A stretch of DNA of 64,000 bases from Tipula vernalis (lineage: Eukaryota > Arthropoda > Insecta > Diptera > Tipulidae): assembly GCA_958295665.1 (NCBI GenBank), contig OY282558.1, positions 312,576,092 to 312,640,091 on the forward strand, written 5' to 3'. Below, piece by piece: positions 22,101 to 33,899 of the stretch. The position numbers and the translations under genes were made by a program. Numbering within the stretch: position 1 is the first letter of the stretch; each line of letters starts with the position of its first letter. The notes below the pieces were generated by a model. That model saw only the letters and a list, made by a program, of their open reading frames with translations, had not been told where the DNA came from and did no database searches.

Positions 22101-22640
22101 ATCAACTAGTAGAGTTCCGTTGAATCAATTTCGGACCTGCGTCCCTTCAATGACCAGGCTTTTTGCAGATATAGAACTTAATTTGCTTCGAAGTATTACT
22201 GCCATACATGGCGACGTTGTCTGAATCACCATTCAGACGATCATTCGAAGTTTTGCTTTCCTCGTCCAACAGGCACGAATGCACCAATTCCTTCGTCAAT
22301 TTAGATAGTTCGATCATCTCCAACGCTGTTACGACCATGTCATATCGCTTCGGTAGCGTAATCATGAGCGACACAACCAGCATTCGATCATTTGTCTTAG
22401 CGCCACACGCCTTTAGTTCACGTATCAATTTGACGAATGCAAGAAAAAGTTAAAGTTAGGTTCTCAGAATCTGAGCATCGCATCGTCAACATACGCTTTC
22501 TGACACCAATTTCGGTCGCCACACTTGCACATTCTAAAATTGCTTTTAATGAATTTATCATCGCAAACGCTGTCGGCCGGTCCCTCAGATATTCCAAATG
22601 GAAATTCGCAATGGGTTTTGCTTAAATTGGAACTAATTTT
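19130..22640 (-). pseudogene. Ty1/Copia retrotransposon remnant
   Basis: A decayed gag-pol reads on the minus strand in Copia order, with integrase before RT. Gag is at about 22640-22140 and ends in a damaged zinc knuckle (CKKPGH). Protease near 21985 has FHCDSGALKHM. Integrase at 21600-21055 has LWHRRLAHLN and CDPCVFGKQ for the HHCC finger, then VHSDVCGPV, RCDNGGEY and the HNG block before the Glu. RT is at about 20130-19620 and RNase H at 19623-19174 (YADANWAGD, STEAE). There are several stops and shifts, and the RT catalytic box is not preserved. No LTRs were identified, so this is an old internal fragment. Confidence 0.85.
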
Positions 22641-22725
22641 GAAAATAATTTCATTATGCTTTTGATAATGATCCCGAATTGGGATTGAAAGCTCATGTTT
22701 AAATCTACAAAAATAAAGAGCCCTA
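22641..22725 (+). other. Possible Penelope-like 3' tail motif
   Basis: GATAATGATCCC-GAATT-GGGATTGAAA forms a short stem flanked by TGATAATGAT and GAAA. This is the same layout as CTGAAGATGATCACT...AGTGATTGAAA near 5350. An AATAAA lies about 35 bp downstream. It suggests a second, very short Penelope-like 3' end. The evidence is structural only. Confidence 0.3.
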
Positions 22726-22802
22726 TACCAAAAAAAATAATTTGTTTAAATATAAAGAATTGGCTCATTATAAATAAAAATAATATATGTATGTGTATAT
22801 AT

Positions 22803-23165
22803 AATTATGAGTTCGAAACATGTGAGGTCATAAAAAAAATTATTTTATTCTTTATTTTTTCTTTTACAATTTTTACATGTTACTTATTCTACGTTAAGAT
22901 AAGAACTAACTTTTATTTAATTTATTTTCTTAAAGTTAAAATTGATTATGCCTACAATATTTAATGCAGTGCTTTGTCTTCATCACGTTGTACATAGTCA
23001 GCTACTTTTTGTTGGTTCTAGTTACTCGTATGATCCTCATTGTTTTGTCTACGTCTTATGTTGCATTTCAAAATGTGTGAAATGCAACTATGCAATTTGT
23101 TGGAATGTAGATTGAAACTATATACTTTATTGAGTTGCGATTATATACTTTATTGGAACATAACT
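22803..23165 (-). repeat. 3' LTR of minus-strand errantivirus
   Basis: 363 bp, starting AGTTATGTTCC and ending CTCATAATT on the minus strand. Just upstream (23166-23180) is a short purine run ending GGAGG, the likely polypurine tract. Confidence 0.92.
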
Positions 23166-26100
23166 CCTCCGGGGGGTGGAGAAAGGGCGTCCCCGTCCTT
23201 TAGTTTTCTGGAAGCTTCTCTTATGATATTTGATAGTTGATTTAATTGATTGGTTTCCTGTGTCTCGGAAATACTTGGCTTTGTTATTTTTATTGTCGCA
23301 GTTTGATAATTACGGAGGGTAATGTAAATTATTAAGACTATTATCGTGATTGACGAGAGTGAAAGGCCTCCCGATAGTGTCCATATCCAGTTTTTGTGGC
23401 TGAGTTGTTCCAGGTATACATTTTTGATTTGTTTCCTGTTTTGTATGTTTTCTTGGTTAACCGTATCGATGTTCAGCGTTTTCACTAATTGTCGGGTTGC
23501 TTGTAGGTTGTAGAGTGCTCCCTGTGTTTGTAACGAAATCCCAAAAGGGATTACGTTAACAGACATGAGAATAGCGGTCTGATGCGGTATAGTAGCTGGC
23601 TAGAGCTCACGGTGCGGCGTGGGGATTCTCAGGCATATTTCTCATGCTTGAATAACCGCATGAAGAACAAAATTAGAGGGGCAAATGGAAATTAACAATT
23701 AAATTGCCACGGCCTCAGCGGCAAAAGAAAATAATAAGGTGGGAGTGATCGTTTCGGAGTGATCGTCTCAATCTTAGGCGACTATCGCCGTGACTGCCAC
23801 ACGGGCCTCCCCTCATCGGCCCGCCTACTGGGATGCTGTTTCCCAGTCGCGATGGCTACCGATGCCATTTATGAAGGAGGGACGCCCGCATGATAATCCC
23901 AGCAACAGTCCCCCGGAACGAGACCTTCACCCCGACGCGATCAACTCATGTGGCGTGCCGCCCTCCAGCACAGCCTGTCCTGGAGGAACGAACGGCACGC
24001 ACGGAAAAGGGTGGAAAAAGGCCGACCCTTCGCATGACTCCACCTCCCATCACTCGATCAATTATTTATTTATACGCACATGGTGCGGCGTAGCACACTA
24101 CAGTAAGACTTTAAAGAAAGTTCTGTTACGGTAAAAGTGAAAAAATGAAAAATTCGTTAAGATAAATTACATTACCACTGATTCTACGTTATGTTAAAAT
24201 TTTACTTTCACTAATCACTGTTTACAAATCAAGAAAAAAACACCAAAGTACCTGAAACAAAAAAATGGACCGCTATGTGGTCGAACCAAACCCAAAGCGG
24301 ACAACCGAACCGAAGCGAAGCAGAAAGAAAAGAAAAACCGCAAAAATTCCAAACGCAAGCATTCAAAACCACGGAGAAAAGGAGAAATTGGCGGGATAAT
24401 TGCTCTGTGTGGGGTTTCCACCTAATCGGTGTACCACCACGAATCGCGAGTATGACTGCACAAAATAAATATATAATATGTAAGAAAAATAAGCGGAGGA
24501 AAAAAAACAACTGTTACAATTAAAAATTTACAGTTGGTTAATTTCCGCTGATAGCGTACCTTTTTTTTTTTGTTTTATTTTTATTGGCCCGTCCGACCAC
24601 ACCGCAAACAGCGCCGACGCAGGATCCCCCTCTCTAAAATGCTGCCGGCCCACACGGGCGGGAACACTCGTACAATATCACTGCTTCGATCACGGTTCGA
24701 ACAACAAATATTTCGGCAGCTCACTCGCATCAATGCAGCGTCCGGAATTTCCAAATTAATATTCCGTAATCAAACAAAATAACAACAGACCAGGTAACGG
24801 TGCCGAAACGACTCGAACATCAGGAAAAAAATCCACTTACAAAAGCATCCAAGAGCAAATGCGCAATCCAGGCACGAACACAGGTTTTTCACCAGCAAAA
24901 TTTAACTTCACCAGGTAACAATTGAATAAAGAAACTTTATTTTAGGCCTTTTCTCAACACAATATTTAAATTATAATCAATATTATTTATTTCATGATTT
25001 TTCGGTAATTATAAATGAATTACTAAATTTATTTTAGACCTTTTCTCAATACACAATAGTTAAATTATAATCAATATTATTTAGTTTATGATTTTCAGGT
25101 ACATAATTACAAATGAATTATACAACTTATTTTCGACTGTTTTTTTTTTTTATTTATATAAATCAAAAGAGACTTTTGTCTCCAAAACAAAATACGACTT
25201 TCCAACTTGAAATTTTTTTTTTTTTTTTTTTTTTTTAACTAGCCTCTAAGCAATTTTTTTTATAATCAAAAAAACAAAAAATTTGACTTGTAGTCAATAA
25301 ACTAAACTCAGACTGTTAATATTTTATATATATAAAAAAAAACTGTGACTTAATGTCCGCCACGATGTATTATTGTTCCAAAAAAACAAAACTAGACTCA
25401 ATTATTTTCCAAATTCAAAACAAGACTTAATTATTTTAAATTTAAAACAAGACTAACTCTTTTTTAAAAAAAAATATTTTACATCAAAAACTAAAAAAAA
25501 ATCAGAAAAATTTTCCCCCTCTTATTTTTCCCTTCGCATCGTTGTTTGTCCCGCTCGCTGTATTCGTGCACATCTCATCATTTCATTTAATTTTTTTTTC
25601 TTTTTTATTATTGTAAAATCTTTATTCATGTTTATGTTCTCTTTTTTTTTTTTTTATGTACACAAATACAACGAATTAGACAAACAACGACGACGAACAT
25701 ATGTATATACTTAGTTGTACGGTCGCCTCGGATTCATGTCTAATCCGCCGATCGGTTTTTTTTTTCCCACGCAGAGCAAATATCACGCGTTAATCCACGC
25801 CAATGATACCAAAAGCAAAAAATGGAATATTCGAGATTGAACATTTTAGCATCGTAAACATTCCATCTCATACTACACAATCAAAACCAACAAAAATGTT
25901 TATACAAGCCAAACAGTACAAACACTTAAGATATAAAAAAGTACGTTAAGGCTTAGTATTAGTGATGCATATAAATAAATCAGAAAGTATATATACACAA
26001 AACAAATAAGTATAGGTGATAGATTCATAATAAATATAGTGTACATTTTTTTGATAGGATCTGTGTAAGGAGCGAACGAGACGGCTTGTATAAACATTTT

Positions 26101-26551
26101 TGTTGGTTTTGACACAATACATGTACACACACCAACTCGCAAGAAATATGTATGCCTGTACATGACAATATAGAAAACGAGTAAATACAGGGGGAAAAAA
26201 AATAAAATATTTTTACATAGCAATCGGTGAGAATATTAAATTTGAATTTTGGGAAAGCATAAATTAGAGCATATGTATATACAACACTATGGTGGTCATG
26301 GTATTTTATAATTAAAGAAAAAAAATTCAAAGTATATGAGCGTTTGGAATTCTCGCAAGAATTAAATTCTTCTGCTTCAAGTGGAGACGTATGCCAGTCG
26401 TAACATGTTTCTTGCACATCGCTTGTTATATCGTAGGATTGAAATTACCTGTTTTTAATTCCTATAGTCCAGTTCCAGAATGTTATTAGGAGGTTCCCTG
26501 ATAGTGTTCGATTGTTGGGACCACCATTATTTTCCATAACATTGTTATTTT
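23150..26551 (-). pseudogene. env: env remnant, internally deleted and split by an insertion
   Basis: A splice acceptor (AAATTTCAG, with AG at 26553-26552) lies upstream of env as in the other copy. The homologous sequence then begins only at the GPNNR segment (about 26525), equivalent to residue 365 of the intact Env. Most of the surface part is therefore deleted, including the protease-cleavage region. Env continues to about 26410, is interrupted by the 2876-bp insertion, and resumes at 23525 with QGALYNLQATRQLVK. A membrane segment (LSGGLSLSSITIIVLIIYIT) and the C-terminus at the LTR follow. Two independent lesions make it dead. Confidence 0.8.
23530..26405. mobile_element. 2876-bp TG...CA insertion in env, possible long solo LTR
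   Basis: Ends are TGTAACGAAATCCC and, inverted, TGTTACGACTGG, flanked by the 4-bp duplication TGTT (23526-23529 and 26406-26409). TG...CA ends and a 4-bp duplication are typical of LTR elements. No internal second LTR, primer site or coding frame is seen, so one long solo LTR is the simplest reading. Osvaldo/Ulysses-type elements are known for LTRs of 1-2 kb. The composition is odd: a GC-rich part (about 23560-24110 and 24580-24740) and AT-rich parts with T-runs. A 92-bp unit is tandemly duplicated at about 24945-25130, and AATAAA occurs near 24925. The family is not recognised. Confidence 0.65.
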
Positions 26552-26717
26552 CTGAAATTTAAAATAATAAAAATTTATATTCTATTTAATTATATTTTTT
26601 TTTTTTTATATTTATTTCTATTTAATTAACAATATTTTATAATAGGTTTTTAATAATAGATTTTTACAATTACAACTTATTATTATGTGAAAAAAAAAAA
26701 TGTATATAATTGTTAAG

Positions 26718-29700
26718 TTACTTTTTTAATCTCTTGATTTTATTTTTATTTCGTTTAATATTTTTATTTATATTGAATGTTTTAGAAGTTATATTTTTGA
26801 CTTGAGCTTTGACTCCTCTAGGTTGTGTTTTAGATCTTGTGTTTGGCTTTAAAAATACCAATTGATCTTCTACTAGGTCAGGTGGATTTTCTTTGTTAGT
26901 ATTTTGTTTCTCCATTCTTTTAACCGCGCCTTCTATATTTAGAGTTACATTTCTAAATATTTTATCAGTTTGTTTACTAATTTCATTAGGGTCAATGTGG
27001 TTGGTTTGATTGAAGATGATTTCATTTGGCGTGTAGCCAGTAGATGAATGTACTGACCCATTGTATAGGGCAACTGACAATTCAATGGCGGTTGGAGTAC
27101 TGGAATTTAAGACTTTATCTTTGTTTGTATTGAAAATCTCAATCACTGTTGAATGAGTTTTTTCTACTTGTCCATTTGATTCGGACCAAGAAGCATATTC
27201 CAACTTAACGTTAAGTTTATTTAGAAATTCTTTGAATTGAATCGACTGAAATGTCGTCTCACGGTCTGAGACGATAGTATTGGGTATCCCGAATTGTGTG
27301 AAGTATTTGGTTAGGGCACTGGTTGTGTCCAACAAGTTTTTTGTGTCAATTTGAATCATCTGCAGATATTTCAAAAACGCATCTATCACCGATAAGAAAC
27401 TTGTTCTATTAATGCTAAATATGTCAATATGTATTCTTTCAAAGGGTTTTCTCGTGATCGGTCGGGGGGATATTTTTATGTTGTAAGGTTTTCTATCATA
27501 TTTATGCATATGACATATGTTACAAGCGTTAATGTGGCTTTTGATTTTCTTTGCCATGTTTGGGAAGAAATAAGAACGTCTTATTTGACTTTCCACTTCA
27601 CTTATGCCCCTATGAGCTCGTTCATGTTCTTTCACAATGATAGTGTTTTGACGATGCTCGTTTGTCACATCTTCGATCATTGTTGTGGCAAAAACAAAAT
27701 TACCATTTCTTGAGAAGTTTTCTTTGAATACCTCTTGAAATTTCTGATACAGGGCCTTTGGTGCTAGGGTAGCCGACTGTTTACCATTGTGGAATTTTTT
27801 TAAATAATTGAGGATATCTTCCTTCTCGAACGTTTTCTTGGAAATGATAATTCTATTGTAATTTTGAAAGATTTGTTCTGTGATTACAGTTTCTAATTTA
27901 GATATTTTAAATATGATTTGGTTCCTATAGTAATTAACTGGGCGTTCCGAGAAGTGTATAAAATAATGATCTGAGGTTTCTGCTGAATGGACCGTTTCTA
28001 CCTCACTTGTAGTGCTTGGCGGGTTTCCATCAGTACTTTCTGATTCACGTGTAGTGATTTCTTTGCCCTCATTGACGTTGACTTCTTTTATGATTGGTAT
28101 TCGACTTAGTGCGTCTGCTACGACGTTAGCCTTCCCCTCCTTATACACGACATCATAGTCGTAATTCTCTAACTCTAAACGCCACCTCAGAATTTTCGCA
28201 TTCTTTTCAGAGGTTTTAATAAATGTTAAAGGCCTATGGTCAGTGACCAATGTAAATTTGCTACCGTACAGGTAGGGTTGATATTTTTTGACGACCTAGA
28301 TGATGGCCAGCGCCTCTTTTTCATTCGTGGCGTACTTTGATTCTGTATTATTTAGAGTTCTGGAAGCAAATGCGATGGGTCTTTCGACACCATTCTGAAT
28401 CTGCGACAGGACTGCACCTAGCGCGAAATCTGATGCATCCGTCGTTAGTATGAACGGTCTTGAAAAATCTGGGTACGCTAATATCTGATCAGTTGATATA
28501 ATTCTTTTGAGGGTTTCAAAAGATTTAACGTATTCCGGATCTGTTATGTTCATTGAAACGTCTTTTCGTAAATATTTAGTCATGTTTTTGGCTATTTTCG
28601 AGTAATCCTTTATGAATCTCCGATAATAGCCAGACAGTCCAAGGAACTGTTTTATTTCTTTTTGGTGTTCTTAGTAACGACCAATCTAATATTTTGTTTA
28701 TTTTGTCAGAATTGGGTTTTACTCTGTCTTGGGTGATGGTGTGGCCCAAAAATTCTGTTTCCTTTTTAAAAAATTCACATTTATCAATTTGAATTTTTAG
28801 ATTGAATTGGGATAATCTTTTAAATACTGTCACCAAGTTATCTATGTGATTTTCTAAATTATGCCCTATGACGATGATGTCATCTAAATACACGTGGCAA
28901 ATTTTACCTATTAGGCCATGTAGTACATTGTTCATTGTTCTTTGGAAGGTGGCTGGGCCATTTTTCAAGCCAAACGGCATCCGGGTGAATTCAAAATGTC
29001 CTTTGTCCGTTGAAAACGCGATTTTTTCCTGGTATCTCTCGTCCATTGGAATCTGGTGGAAACCAGATTTAAGGTCTATTGTCGAAAAGTAAACGGAGTT
29101 GCCCAAACTGTCGAGGATTTCCTCAACTTGAGGGATAGGGAATTTATCGTTTCGGGTTTTTTCGTTCAACTTCCGGTAGTCTATTACTACTCGTACTTTT
29201 CGAATTCCCGACGCGTCCATTTTTTTGGAACCACCCAAATTGGTGATGAGTATGGGCTGTTTGAATTTCGAACAATGCCGCTATCCAATAATTCTTGGAT
29301 TTGCTCTTCTACGTCTTTTTTATAGCAATGCGGGTACCGATACGTCTTTGTGGATATTGGGTTATCGTCTGTCGTGATAATCTTGTGTTTGGTTATTGTC
29401 GTTGCCGACAATTTTTTGTCTTTTTTTAATAAAATAGCCTGATGTTTAAAAATCACTTTTGTTAATATCGATTTTTCGGTTTCACTCAAATGTTCTGTTC
29501 TGATTAGTTTCGATATCGTTTTTCTATCAATACATTCATTTTTTGCGATGGGGATAGGATTGATTGTTTCGAAGTTATTTACTTTAAGTATTAATTTTGG
29601 AACCTTTTTTGGTGGTTCAGGGTCTCCAGTTAACACATTAATTGTGGTTTTAAATTGCGTTGCTTTATACAACCCTGGCTGTACCATTATCTCTTCGTTT

Positions 29701-30206
29701 AGTCTTTCGAAGTTTGGTACTAGCCAATCGCCATTCTCAGTTGTATTCAACGTTATAATTGCTGTATAAATGGTACAATTCCATTATATATCAACAATAT
29801 ATCAACGTTATAGTATGATAATAGAAGTTATTCTGAGGGTAATATCAATTGAATTTATAAATGCACTTATTCAGAGTAATTAAATTGGACTTATAGTCTA
29901 ATTTTGCATTCATCTTGGCCATGGATTCTGAACCTAGTATTCCATCGAAAAATTTATGGAATTGTAATTCATAAAATACTTGTGGTGGCATGTTTTTTCC
30001 TAATAAATTTATTTTGACTTTATTATTAATTTTGTGAGTTCCTAGCAGATTTTCAACTATTGTTTTTTTTGTCGCCTCTTTAAAAGTAGGCTTCATTAAA
30101 CCGACTATTTCTGGTTTAATCACGTTTTTATTCGCGCCTGTGTCAATTAAAAGTGTTATTTCGCGCTTAAGATGTTCATTATAACACTTCAGATACGGGA
30201 GAAAAT
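26718..30206 (-). pseudogene. pol: pol of minus-strand errantivirus: protease, RT, RNase H, integrase
   Basis: The domains run in Ty3/gypsy order. The protease region (30120-29850) is followed by RT with [40 protein letters not shown] and catalytic VYLDDIIV (about 29080-28860). RNase H has TTDASDFALGAVLS and TDHRPLTF. Integrase has the HHCC finger (HERAHRG, CNICHMH), the core Asp in HIDIFSINRT, a second Asp in VSDRETTF, and Glu in NGQVEKTHS. The reading frame is broken into at least five blocks by shifts and stops, for example near 29210, 28670 and 28296. The integrase half (28250-26718) is open without a break and ends in a lysine-rich tail. Confidence 0.88.
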
Positions 30207-31342
30207 TTAGTCTTCCGTGTCTGAATTCTGTGTCTCCTGAAAATTTCCTGAGTCTTCTTCAGGATTATTTTCATCTGGTTCTTGTGACAGATTATCTTTA
30301 CTTTCTTGTACGATCTCATGGTTATTGATTAAGTTTTTGTTGAACGTTCTTCAAGATCTAATCGACTGATCGACTTCTATAGGAATTGGTGAATTTTTCA
30401 CCGAATATGTCTGTTTCCGTTGGTTTGTCGGAATATAATCGTGGTTTTTTATAGTATTCGATCTATTTTGGTTCAATTGGTTTGGTTTTTGCTGTTGATA
30501 ACTGGTTTGTGCCAGTCTTTTGGAATTTTCAGAAATTAGTTCATTTGAACTAAACTTACGCAGAAAGGCGTAAGCCTCTTCAATGTCTTTTGGCTTAGCC
30601 GCTTGGGCATAACCAAAATACGGCCTTTTCAATCCAGATACAAATGCAGCCAGTGCGTCTTCTTCTATAAACGCACATATCGCAGGCTATGCATTACTGT
30701 AAAGTTTATTTTTCCTAAATAGTGATTTAATAATCTGTACCGTTTCCTTAATTTTTTAAAGTAAGTATGCACAGTCATTGTATCACTTTGTTTGTTAGCC
30801 CAAAGCTGGGACTTATAATAAGAAAGCTCTTGGCGGTCACCCAATGCTTCTATTAATATTTCCTTAATTTCTATAAATGTTTGAGTGTTTCCAGCTAGAC
30901 ATAAAATGTCCTTTGCTTTCCCTTCAATTTTGTTCATTACGGCTTGTATATACAAACCAAATTGCTGGTCCAAAACCAATGGTTGGAATACTAGCAGGGT
31001 ATCCTCAGCTGTTTTCAGCCAGGCTGCCAGTTGTTTCCGGTTCCCATCGAAATGTGGTATGGACTTAATTGGATCCGGGATCCTAAATAAATCTACCGCT
31101 GACATTTTTTCCAATTTCTTGTTGGATGTCATTTCAATATTATATTGGGATTTTTCTTCCACTTTATGGAAAATTAAGTTAAGTCTTTCCTCTTGATACA
31201 CCTGTGCTTCGCCAAGCTTTTTCAGATCTTTAACGATCACATTTAATTGTGTTGTCACTGTTGTAATTTCTTCCATTGTTATCTCGTTGAGATCGATATT
31301 CCGATTTGTATCGTACTTTTCGATTGGTCGTTTCTTTACCAT
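30207..31342 (-). pseudogene. gag: gag of minus-strand errantivirus
   Basis: The start is the ATG at 31342 (MVKKRPIEKYD). The frame matches the Gag of the other copy in the blocks LFRIPDPIKSIPHFDGNRKQ and ALGDRQELSYYKSQLW, then breaks near 30700 and resumes as RPYFGYAQAAKPKDIEEAYA. There is no zinc knuckle, as is usual for this group. Gag forms the particle and binds genomic RNA. Near the end is the same AAATTTT heptamer used as the likely shift site in the intact copy (about 30233-30239). It is non-functional because of at least one frameshift. Confidence 0.8.
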
Positions 31343-31384
31343 AAACAAGGAAGATGTAATTGCGGAAAGAACGTAACAATTTTG

Positions 31385-31630
31385 TAACTATATCTGTCTC
31401 TATCTTGTATTGGACAGAATAGCCGGCAGGTTCACGTCTATCTTGTAGTGCGTGGGTTTGCCCAAAAAAAAAAATTTGATAAATTAACTAAGTATCCACC
31501 TCTATGTTATAGCAGATAGATGTAAGACAGGTTCACGTCTATCTTGTAGTGCGTGTTTTTGTCTTCAGAATTTTAAATTCCTCTTAATTAATTTATTTAG
31601 TATAGAAATTAGTAAAATTTCTTACCTGAT
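31385..31630 (-). promoter_or_regulatory. Leader with repeated CACTACAAGATAGACGT motif and splice donor
   Basis: The motif CACTACAAGATAGACGTGAA occurs twice (31430-31453 and 31531-31553), with weaker versions near 31392-31412 and 31503-31525. A consensus donor CAG|GTAAG lies at the LTR-proximal side (exon end 31626). The equivalent leader of the plus-strand copy has the same kind of array, so the reiteration is conserved between subfamilies. Confidence 0.6.
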
Positions 31631-31889
31631 TTGCTGTCGTGGTTTGGTTCCAAGTGATGCTGGTTGTTTGTGGTGTGGCGGAACCGCGAGTCCTCTAGAC
31701 GATTTTAATTTAAAAAAAAAATCTTCAGCCTGAGATGTCACCAAAATAGAAATACACTTTTCACAATTTCTTTTTTTTTTTTTTCACAACAATATTTTTG
31801 TTGAAATCTGTGACGGGTTCACTTTAAGGTAATTTTTATTCGTTACCTTTAGCACTATTTTTCACTACAAACACTTCCTCTGACCTTAA

Positions 31890-31899
31890 GGCTGCGCCA
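31890..31899 (-). promoter_or_regulatory. Primer-binding site, tRNA-Ser type (minus-strand errantivirus)
   Basis: TGGCGCAGCC directly follows the LTR and overlaps its last T. TGGCGCAG is the tRNA-Ser primer site used by the 17.6/297 group of errantiviruses. The other copy has the same ten bases. Confidence 0.8.
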
Positions 31900-32261
31900 A
31901 TTATGAGTTCGAAACATGTGAGGTCATAAAAAAAAATAGTTTATTCTTTATTTTTTATTTTACAATTTTTACATGTTACTTATTCTACGTTAAGATAAGA
32001 ACTAACTTTTATTTAATTTATTTTCTTAAAGTTAAAATTGATTATGCCTACAATATTCAATGCAGTGCTTTGTCTTCATCACGTTGTACATAGTCAGCTA
32101 CTTTTTGTTGGTTCTAGTTACTCGTATGATCCTCATTGTTTTGTCTCCGTCTTATGTTCCATTTCAAAATGTGTGAAATGCAACTATGCAATTTGTTGGA
32201 ATGTAGATTGAAACTATATACTTTATTGAGTTGCGATTATATACTTTGTTGGAATATAACT
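31899..32261 (-). repeat. 5' LTR of minus-strand errantivirus
   Basis: 363 bp, starting AGTTATATTCC and ending CTCATAATT on the minus strand. It matches 22803-23165 except for about eight substitutions and one A-run length change. Its outer edge touches a (TA)n array. Confidence 0.92.
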
Positions 32262-32583
<322 letters not shown>

Positions 32584-32584
32584 A

Positions 32585-33335
32585 ATAAAATTTTGCAAAT
32601 ATAGGAATTCATTTCGGCCCAAAACTCCTCTATATCTAAATCTATATCAACGCTCTCCTGGTTCAACAGATGCCTCTATTCTTCATCTAATTCTTCGATT
32701 AGATTTTTATCGATAAAATTTGGAAACATTTTAATTAATGGCGTGAGAGTGGGAATTTTTTATTCCGCGTCGATAGCTTGAACCACCACCAACACCTTGT
32801 CTTCGAACTCAATTCGTTTAACAATTTGTTTACAAATTTCTTTATAATAATTCCGATACAGTGCCTTCTTTAATCAGTAAATCAGCCTTTGTTCCAATAT
32901 AAGTATATGGTTTAAATCCAGGAAGCAATCATCGTTTGAAAAATCAATTTTATTCAAAGAATTTTCCTGTATTAAAGCCGACTTGTAATAACATTTAACT
33001 GTGGGTAACAGCAGGTGAATTCGAATTCTTTCAGACTGGTACTCAATATTTATTTTGCTGGTAAGTTTGAGTATATAGGTATGCAAGAAAGTAAAAATAT
33101 ATTTTATGTACGTCAGTCATTTCGAAAGAGGTTTGATAAGCCATGTCTGAATCGGTTTCAAATTCGCTCGAAACAAAATAATGTTGCAATGGAATCCATT
33201 GTTCTACTATTCGCGACACTTCGCTCTTGAAAGATAGCCACCTAGTTGTAGCAATTTTTAAAATTTGGTGCCGATTAAAATCAACAGCTATGACAGAACC
33301 TACCGCGATTGATTGTGTTAATAAAATTTATGGTG
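32585..33335 (-). pseudogene. hAT-like transposase remnant (C-terminal half)
   Basis: Minus-strand translation shows ATTRWLSFKSEVSRIVEQW (about 33290-33180), then an Ile/Leu-rich stretch and KRIEFEDKVLVVVQAIDAE. It ends with [14 protein letters not shown] and [13 protein letters not shown] (about 32730-32650). This order resembles the middle and late part of the hAT-related, zinc-finger-associated proteins common in insect genomes (T.RWLSL..VV.R..EQW and FP......L..EW). Stops and shifts break the frame. No terminal repeats were found. Confidence 0.55.
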
Positions 33336-33899
33336 TGATTAAGGCGAATGCTAAATTATATTCAAGGATAAATATTATAATTTTTAATTCAGCTAATTAA
33401 CCATGTACGAATTTGCTTGTATATTCTGCCACAGACTTGTTAGTGCCACTGTAGAAAATATTTGGTTGGCATTTTAATGATTTCATGGTTGCTCAATTGT
33501 TCTCCGAATGTTCATGTAAAAAAATTAAGAAATTTTGTTGCAGTATTTACAATAAGGTTTTTCCAATCCATTTGCATTTGATTTTTTTACGACCTAATTA
33601 AATTTCTCAATCCAAATTGGCCGGAAATATTGTTTACGTTTAAATTGCTTACCAGTTTCAGCTGAAGTAAAAGTGAAAACTGTTGGAAATGTAAACTAGC
33701 CTTAATGACATTTTATGTAGTGAGAGGTGGTAGCCCTGTTATATAAATTGAAATAAAGTTTAGTTCAGTTCTGTTTTTTAATTAATCGAATATACAAATT
33801 TATTTTAACTTTTTTTTTCTTTTGCTGCTATTGCGAATTATTCTAGAGGTTATGGGCTATCGCGTGTAAATTGGTGCGAAACAAACGTTTAGTTGGGCC
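33336..33899. other. No gene seen; perhaps leader of the Penelope-like element
   Basis: AT-rich. A segment near 33720-33775 (GAGAGGTGGTAGCCCTG, then TATATAAA) has a TATA-like box and could belong to the 5' part of the neighbouring Penelope-like element. I cannot support this further. Confidence 0.3.

Larger units (their letters stand above)
22803..32261 (-). mobile_element. Errantivirus-type Ty3/gypsy element, older copy (minus strand)
   Basis: Two 363-bp LTRs (22803-23165 and 31899-32261) flank gag, pol and a broken env. ATAT repeats outside both LTRs (22799-22802 and 32262-32265) fit the 4-bp target duplication and TA-rich target preference of gypsy-group errantiviruses. I counted about eight substitutions between the LTRs, roughly 2%, so it is older than the copy at 54-61.6 kb. 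The total length includes a 2876-bp secondary insertion in env. It is a related but distinct subfamily: the LTRs of the two copies differ, while the primer site, gag, pol and Env tail are clearly homologous. Confidence 0.93.

Noticed and set aside
23790..24134. GC-rich open frame of 114 codons inside the 2.9-kb insertion
   Set aside because: Overlapping frames are open only because the segment is GC-rich. There is no family resemblance, and it lies within a non-coding insertion.
25900..26417. Hydrophobic frames of 107 and 130 codons on the minus strand
   Set aside because: AT-rich low-complexity translation. Only a few codons at the right edge are real env sequence; the rest lies in the insertion.
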